From: Pomphorhynchus laevis
Taxonomy: Eukaryota; Acanthocephala; Palaeacanthocephala; Echinorhynchida; Pomphorhynchidae
Direction: 5' to 3'
Assembly: GCA_012934845.2 (NCBI GenBank)
Contig: WNNJ02003299.1
Coordinates: forward strand, 1 to 64,000
Length of the DNA stretch: 64,000 nt
The position numbers and the translations under genes are program-made. Under the pieces are notes generated by a model. The model was not told the origin of the DNA. It was given only the letters and a program-made list of their open reading frames with translations, and ran no database searches. Below are positions 39,601-48,600 of this stretch, in pieces (positions within the stretch are counted from its first letter, which is position 1; every line of letters begins with the position of its first letter).

Positions 39601-42600
39601 ATTACTATTATAGATAAATTTACTATCTTGTCGACATATCATTTTGATCGATTTGAACCTAATTTTCTAAATTTAGTTTGCAACAACCCCAATAATTTTC
39701 AACGTAATAAATGAACCTCCAAATATTTATTAAGGTTTTTTTAAATTTAAATAATATAAATGTATATTGAATTTATTAAATGTATATTTTATTAAACGAA
39801 TTCTTAAAAATCTTATTTGACAAGAGAAAATGAGTCTTAGTGTGCACAAACTTCACTTTGAAAGTTGCTGCAATGCGAAGAGAACATTTAATTTAATCAA
39901 TTGTTAAAATGCTTGATGATCAATTTTGTTTTTTACATTATGGCTTTTTAGATTAACAAAAATACAAATAAAAAATTAACTTATTGAAATATTAATATTA
40001 GTAATATTATAATATTAATTATATTAAATATTATTAATTATTAAACTTATTACTTATTAATGTATTCTGTTAATATTAAATTGTTATTTTTATCGTTAAT
40101 ATTAAATCAGTAATTTAATAATATGTGAACTTCGATAAACTTCTAAATAAAAAACTTTAATGAGCTGTTGGCTTTGAATAAATATTTTACGTCACAGGCC
40201 TATTTTATTAGACTTACTTTATAATAACCGTGTGCTTAAGCTTCTCAAATTGAAATTAATATATATTTAGTTAATAATTATACAGATACCATTTACAATG
40301 ACTTTATCTATTATTTTTAAGAATAAATTAATTCTATACATAATAGATTCAATATTAATATTTAACTTACTTTTATATACTTACATTTATACGTGCTTTA
40401 GTTGGTTAAAAGACATTCCATGATCCGTTAAGTCTTTGTTCAAGTAAAATTTATTTGTCAAATATTCAAAACAAATCATAATAAACAGTCGCCATAAAAC
40501 ACAAGTTTACGTATAGTTTATTTATAGTTTATTATAGAAAAATAATTTTTATAATATTTTCGTTAAGTTTCTGATGATTAAATTTATAAAAAGCAGATAA
40601 TACACAAAATAGGACTATTTTCGGTAAATTCGTTGTAGATATTCGGTGAATATTTTTATTGAATTCTAAATATTGCATACACAACATATATTAAATAAAA
40701 TATTATGCTGTCATACGCTGTCAAAATGCGTTAATTTTGTGATTAATTTTCATAATTAGCTTATGACCTATAATTTCCGTTGTGACAGATTTAAAGACTT
40801 CTATGAGCTATATCCTGAGAGATTTCAAAACAAAACAAACGGTATTACGCCTAGAAGATGGTTGCTCATGTGCAATCCGGATTTGGCTTACACAATATCA
40901 TCGGTATTGTCAGTGTTTCTCACGTGATCTCTCCAAAATCATATTTTCAGAAAATAGGTGAAGCTTGGACAACGAACCTTAGTCAATTAAGGCAGATTCT
41001 GCCGTTAGTCAATAGCCTAGATTTTGTTAATAGTATTATCCGAATTAAAATGGTAAAATATCATTTATTAGCATAAAAAAATCAAAGAAGTTTTTTAACT
41101 AGGAGAATAAATTAAAATGGTCAAAGTGGGTCAAAGACAATATGGATGTAGATATCGATCCAAATGCAATGTTTGATGTTCATGTGAAAAGAATTCACGA
41201 GTACAAACGGCAGCTTCTTAATGTTCTTCATGTAATTACTTTATACAATCGAATGAAAGCAAATCCGAATTTAAAGGCGTCATCTAGAGTAGTAATGATA
41301 GGAGGGAAGGTAATATTAATATTAATTATGATAGTCAATTAATAGTTATTAATTTATTATTTTAGGCAGCACCTGGTTACGCAACAGCTAAAAAGATAAT
41401 AAAGCTTATCAACAGTGTTGCCAAAGTAATCAACAACGACCCGGCTATTGGAAAAAGACTAAGGCTTCTGTTTATTCCAAATTATAGAGTTACAATAGCA
41501 GAACAAATAATTCCCGCAACTGATTTAAGCGAGCAAATTTCATTAGCCGGTTTAGAAGCTTCGGGGACTGGCAATATGAAGTTTATGGTATTTAATGTCT
41601 TTCTGCTTAACTATTTTAGTGATGAGCGATAATTTATGCTAGATTTTTATCTCGCTGTTTATCTAATCTAGCAGCATAAAGAAATCAAACAAGTTTTTTA
41701 AATTAGTTTTGATGTTTTTCAAATTGATAAAGTCCAAGTACGAAACGTTTTTTGAATGTGAGTGGTACTAATTATCATTTAGATTATAAATATAATAAGA
41801 TTGTCGATATAACCGTCTTCCGGGGTCCATTTTTATTAGGATACATGTATTTAGATGAATAAAAATAAAAATATTTATATTTATAAACAGAAAAATTGAA
41901 AAAATTGAAAATTAAAGGTAGCACCTCCAATTACCAACGCAGATTTAATTTTAGGAAATTAAATTAGGAAATTTACCTTAAAATTAGGAAACAAACTATA
42001 GATGACTAGTTTGATGATAGTAATTATTAGAAGAAATATGTAGGTTTTCAAATTGAAGGTACAAACTTCCCCTACCAAGGCTGATTTAATTTGAAATCAG
42101 GAATGATTTCAATTAAATTGGCAAAATGTTATACGAAGGTCTTTCATTCAATCTAAAATGCCAATAAAAGCAGACGAGTTGAGTGATCGTCAGCTAACAC
42201 TAAAAGGATCGAAACGAGAAACGTAAATATTGTATCAGAAGCTGATGAGGTTCACCATAACTGAAATGTAGCGTACTGCTGTTAGCGTATAGATAGAATT
42301 AAAGTAGCGTACAGAATTAAAAAATAGTCATCAAAATTTCAATGGTAGGAAATCTTTCCTAATTTCAATTAGGAAATCTCAGAGCAAACAAAATCGACAT
42401 TAGAATTTTTGAGGATTTGAACATTTTATATAAAATAATTGTAAATAAAGCAGACGAATCGAGTGATCGTCGCTTACATTTAAAGGAATGAAACGTGTGT
42501 ATTGGATTAGTAGCTGATTTTGTTCACCTATAAGGAAATGCAGAGTACTGCTGTTGGCTTATAAATATAGGATTAAAGTAGCTTGCGGAATGAAAATAGT

Positions 42601-45600
42601 CATCAAAATTTCTTAGCAACAATAACTGCACATGTATATCAACATAAGCTAAATATGTATATTTATAAACAGAAAACTTATTGTTATAATTAGTTACTAA
42701 TATTTATAATAACTAAATTAATTACTAATATTTACTATTAGTTAGTTACTAATTTGTTTAGTTTTGGTTTTGTTTAGTTCTAATTATTGAGTCCCAAATT
42801 TTCTTTTTGTATTTTATTTAACATGCATAAAATGCAATACTTACCATACTTGTGCGTTTTAGTAAACGTTGAACAAGCTCTTTCATGATTAAACCAAGTC
42901 ATATAAAGACGTATAAAGACGAGCGGACCTTGTCCGTGACAGGGTTCGCTCGTCTAACTTAATTCTCCGTGACATCCGCCGTATCCGCCCCTTATCGACT
43001 TCCGTTCTTGTATGTATCTTCTTTCATCGCTTCTTTTCCCTAAAATCGATTACTGCCTTAGCCTTTTCGCCTATTCTCCAAAATCCATCATCATACCCCT
43101 ACAACGAATAATCAACACCGCCGTTCGAGTGCTCTTTCGTCTCCTGGCCCACCATCCACATCCGCATCAAACTCCGCCTTCTTCTCGTTACCTTTCGTCT
43201 CATAGCTGTCGGCTCCCCATCGTTCATCAACCATCCTTTCTTAGACGATACTCGCCCCGCTTCTCTATCACTGTGTTCCCATCATACCCTCTTACTCCAC
43301 GTTCTCAATTACTCCAACAACTATGGTCTCCGATCCTTCCTCGTCGCCGCTTCATTCGCCTGAATCAACTCCATCTCGATGTCCGCCGCGCTCCCTCCTT
43401 TATCACATTCAAACACCTCCTCCATTCACACCTTTTCGACACCTGATTCACAGTTTTGTTTTGTTGTGGTCATGTAAGCGTGCGCTGGAACGCATTTGCC
43501 ACGTTAAATAAATCTGTTTTTTATAAAAATGATTTTAGAAATCGTATTAACGATTATAGTAGTTTGTTTTCAGAACATGTTAAAAACAATAATAATTTGT
43601 AATGAAATTATACTAATTATAGTATAAATATTAATTATTATTGAATAAAAGCAATTTATTAACAATTTAATAACCAAATTCATAATTAAATAACTCACTC
43701 AATTTGTTCTCTTAACTAAAAGTATAATCTAAAGAGCATTTTAGCTGAATGGAGCATTAACTATTGGCACAATGGACGGTGCCAATGTGGAAATGGCTGA
43801 AGAAGCAGGTGAAGAAAATCTTTTCATTTTTGGTTTAAGAACACACCAGGTTGATGAATTACGTCATAAGGGGTAACAATGACTTTATACAAGCAAATTT
43901 GGTTCTAAACATTACAATTTTAAGTTACAATCCATGGGAATACTACAATAAGAATGCAGAACTAAAAATGGCGATAGATCAAATTGCCAATGGCTTCTTT
44001 TCACCTGAAGATATACATATGTTTCAAGATCTAGTTGATAACCTGCTAAAATACGGTGATTGGTAATAAAAGATTATTATTTTATTACGTTTTCAAAATT
44101 ATTTGTTTGCTGTCACACAAAACGCGAATTCGGCAAATCAGTTGTAAAGAATATTATTTAATGGATAAGTTTATTTACATTCATCAAGAAAATAAACTTT
44201 TTTACGTCAGAGGATGTTATCATTTGTATCCCTCTCTCTATAAATACCTTACTGTTATAATTACTGGATAATCACTATTTTCAGGATATTGAAGTTTTGA
44301 GAAACTAAATGGTTTATTAAGAATAAGCGGAGTTCCAGGAACGTAATAAGTTATATTATAATTAAGATAATTAAGGCAATTAAAACTCAACGGCATCAAC
44401 AACCATGCTTATTCGACTCCGTCAAATTCTTTAAATGATCCAAGCCATAAATTATGTCGCATTGACGTACTTTTCTCATTTAATAGTTTTTTAACTTGGA
44501 TAGCTCCATTTAGTTTTGCGTAGTTAAGTAATGTCAATTGTTCAAAATCTATACGATTCATATCATATCCCGATATAATTAGAAACTCAACTATTTCTGC
44601 ATAATCTCCCATTGTTGCAAGGTGTATCACAGCTTGACCACCTGTATTTGATAGCTTGCATTATATTCAATCAGAAGTCGAAGATGCGGAATACTACAAA
44701 TACGAGCAGCCAAAAGTAAAAGCGTACTGTGGCTATCTTCATTGTTGCACAAATTTGGATTTAGTCCATATTGTAATAGGTACTTGAGAAGATTTATATT
44801 ATACATCTGTACTTAATAAGAGTTATATTATAAGTAACTAACAAAGCATTTATTTTATGCGTATAAGATACAGAGGAAATTACCCTTCTAAGTTCAAAAG
44901 GAATCTGTCTTTGCTACAAATTATGTATATTTATCTAATCGCCCAATATTTTTATCGCAGAAACGTACCTGGAATTTTACATTAAAGTAATTAATAATTA
45001 TTTGTGCTCTTGGTTACGTAATATCAAAGACGAAAGAATTTTAATACAACTTTTTTAATTAACACGATCAGGAAATTATAAGCCTGTATGCTTTTTTACA
45101 ACCTTCGTCGGGAAGCTTAACCCGGAATGCGCCTAGCCCCCAACGAGGCGTTTCGACCTTAGTCTACTCATCACTTCAGGGTAGTATCATCAATGTGGCT
45201 CTGTAGCTACACAACTTCGGAGGAGGAGCGCACGCTCCTCCACCGGTGACCAGCCTTACATCTGGTAGGGTTTGCTAAAGCAGTGGCTTCACAGGGCAGT
45301 ACGTGTGCTGTCGTTCTTTCCATCGTATTTAATAATTAAATACGATGAATAATTTTTTAATAAATAATTTTTAATAGAGGAACGTGCTTTTTCCAAAGGA
45401 CTACATAATGTTGTTTAAAAGCATAACAAAAGTTTTTTGGTGTTATATCTAGTATAATTTCGATTACCTTAAACCAAACTTTAATGACATCGTCACTATC
45501 GTTCTCCTGATGAGGACAGTCTGTTGTCGAAAATTTGCTTAAAGATAAATCGTGTTCTGTCTTTGTACTTTGGTTGGAGAAACTTATAATGACCGGCTAG

Positions 45601-48600
45601 AAATTCAACCGAATTCTAATAAGCGTATGCGTTTGTTACATGATGTTTGCGTGTTTTTTAGTAATTTCTATAGATTTACTAACTCGGCATTTCGATTTCG
45701 TAATGAGATATAACATAACGCATTTATATTATATATTGTTAAATAATATTTTTTATTTAATTTTTAATCTTGTTTCCAACTATTTAGCTATATGCTGTGT
45801 GCTGATTATGAGAGTTTTATAGAGGCACAGGATAAAGCAGACAAAGTGTTCCAGGTGCGCTTTACGTGACTTATTGAAAAAATACTTAACTGTATTTATT
45901 AGAATAATATTAGCAATTTAGGAACCTTTTAATTCACATATTTTAAGCAAAGAAACACCCTTTCAATGACCGATATAATTTTAAGAAGGGCAATTAAAAT
46001 ATAGTTTATCAATTTACCGTGTAGCATTAAAATTTTCAAAGATATTTTTCAGTTATGCTGTCATTTTCCAAATGTGAAGTACATTTCCATACACAATTTG
46101 TGTGTATACAAAAATTGCAGATTCCAAATATACAAATTCCAAATATACAGTACATTTCCAAAGAAATATTTGCCTCGCCTATTTTCTGTCCAGATTTTTG
46201 GTTACCCGGGCAACCAAAACGACTGGTTTTGGTTGCCCGGGGTACTCATTGGTCGTCTAGAAGTGGCATGGTGCCTGAAAGTCGTGAATCAAAGTTCAAT
46301 CTAACAAGCAACAGAATTTTGTATAAATGCCGTATAAAAACCGTTGTCTACTCAGCACATCCGTGCACTACTATTATATATATATATATATAAGATTTAT
46401 TAATAATGACAGCACTTCCAGAACGACGATCCTGATCACCACATCAGGCATCAGGGAATATAAATAGCAAAAGCAGAAAGGTATTTTTGATTTTCGCAGA
46501 TCTTTAAATTGAAGTACTTATAATCAAGACAATTTTTGGCTGGTAAAAAAATTTCTTGGTTACTGTTTCAGCACTCCACTCCTGTCACACATGCTCCAAA
46601 CTATCTTAATTCTTCGCTTAGCACCCCTGACATTCCTACGTTTACCTGCTCTTCTGCCTCTACTCCTCCCAGATCTGTTCATCCACCACTTCCACGTAAT
46701 CGTTTCCCTTCGCGCGATCGATGCATTATCATATCTAACTTAAAGCTTCCCGAATCTGCTTCTCCTCAATGTCGCATCGATGATAATGTATTTGCTTTCA
46801 GGTCTATCCTCTCAACCATTCTTCCTGATGATAATCCATATTTTTCAATAATATCGCTCCTGTATCTTTTATCCGTTTAAACAAATCCACTAAATCCAAT
46901 TATCTGTCTTACACTCCTAAAAATCGTCTTCGGATATAGTTCACATGCATCTTTGGTACTCCTCCAACGTTTTAAACTTCTTACCACTACATCTACTTGT
47001 CGAATCTTTCCTGACCGCTCCCTTCTGATATTGCCTAGCTCAATTTAGCTCGCATTGAGAAACATCGACGTGAAACAAACGACGAGTCCTCCTTATCTAT
47101 ACGTAAAATCAACGGAAATTTTCACGTTCTTCACACAAGGCCAAAAATCCGACGGCGTCTCATCTCTGCCCCTTGTCTCCGATCAATTATCTATCGCTCC
47201 TGAGCATACTTTTCGTCTTAGTCTATTCAACACTCGTTTTATTCTTCATAAAGCTAATATGCTCCTTGATATCTTCGATCAATTATCTATCGATATTCTT
47301 TGCATTAACGAATCCTGTCACTCTGACTCCGACGATCTTGCTACTCGTCGTCTAAGTCGCTCTGGTTGTTCTCTATTTAAATCACCTCGTCCAATTGTCT
47401 CTCATACATCTACTGCTTCTAACCATGGCAGTATTGTTGATATTGCTCGTCACCCAATGTCTCTACGTAAAATTAACATTATCATCCGTTACACTTCGAT
47501 CGAATTACTCATATGCAGATTATCAACTCCTTTCCCACTGGAACTTGTGATTGTATACATTCCATGTTCAGTTGACCCCTCACGTATGTTTTTAACTACC
47601 TTGCAAATCTTATGTCTCACTGTTCATTGTCTTATACTCCTTCTTTTGTTCTCGGTGACTTTAACATTCGTCTTGATCACCCGGCTGACTCTGACTCTAT
47701 CACTTTAACTAATCGTTTTTCTGATTTTAACTATAAATTACTTTTAACAAGCCCAACTCATATTCTCGGCGGTGCTCTCGACATCATTGCTGTCCCTATC
47801 TGCTTCAATGACTATACTTCCTTGTCAATTACTGATCCCGGTTTGTCCGATCATTTCCTTGTCACTCTTACTCTTACTCGTCCTCATCCTCCTCCGCCTC
47901 CACCAATATCCCCACCAAGTCGACCCTGGAAACTTCTCGATATCCCTATTCTCTGCACAGCCTTACTCAATTCTTCACTCTTTTCACTTCCTCTTAACTA
48001 TCTCTCTCCCGATGATCTCTGCATTCTGTTTGATTCTGAACTTACGTCGATCGTCAATAACCTTCTACCTAGTCGACTCCGACGTTCTCAGCGCTTGCGC
48101 CATGCTCCCTGGTTCGATTCTGACTGTAGTCTTACTAAGCGTCGACTCCGTCACTATTTTCGTGTGTATAATCGCTTTCTTAAACGTTCTTTCAACTCAC
48201 TCCAAATCTTCGTGATTCCTACTTTTCTCAACGCCGTTCACATCTCATTCTTATACGTACTAAACGTACTCTCTTTTGGAGAAATCAACTCGAGTCATCT
48301 TACAACTCTAAATCTCATTGGAAAATCTTGAACTCAATTATTTCACGATCATCTACCCCTTGCAACAAAGTCCTGATGAATTTTCTTTTTATCTGCAATC
48401 TAAACTATCTAATTTAATTTCCGTTCTACCCAAATGCCCCTTGTATCATCTCTTCTCTTTAAATACTTCCTTCCCAGAGCTATTCCATCTTCTTCCCGTT
48501 TCGTCTGACGAATTTTCTTCGGTTCTTCTGTCATTACCTTAAAACACCTCTTTTTCTGACCCAATTCCAACCCACTTGCTTAAAAAAATGTGCTCATCTA

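Noticed and set aside
41053-41141. Phosphorylase exon 12 starting at the ATG near 41142 or retaining intron 11
   Set aside because: The acceptor at 41101-41102 gives [14 protein letters not shown] in phase, matching the family's QENKLKFA region; the later start would lose it.
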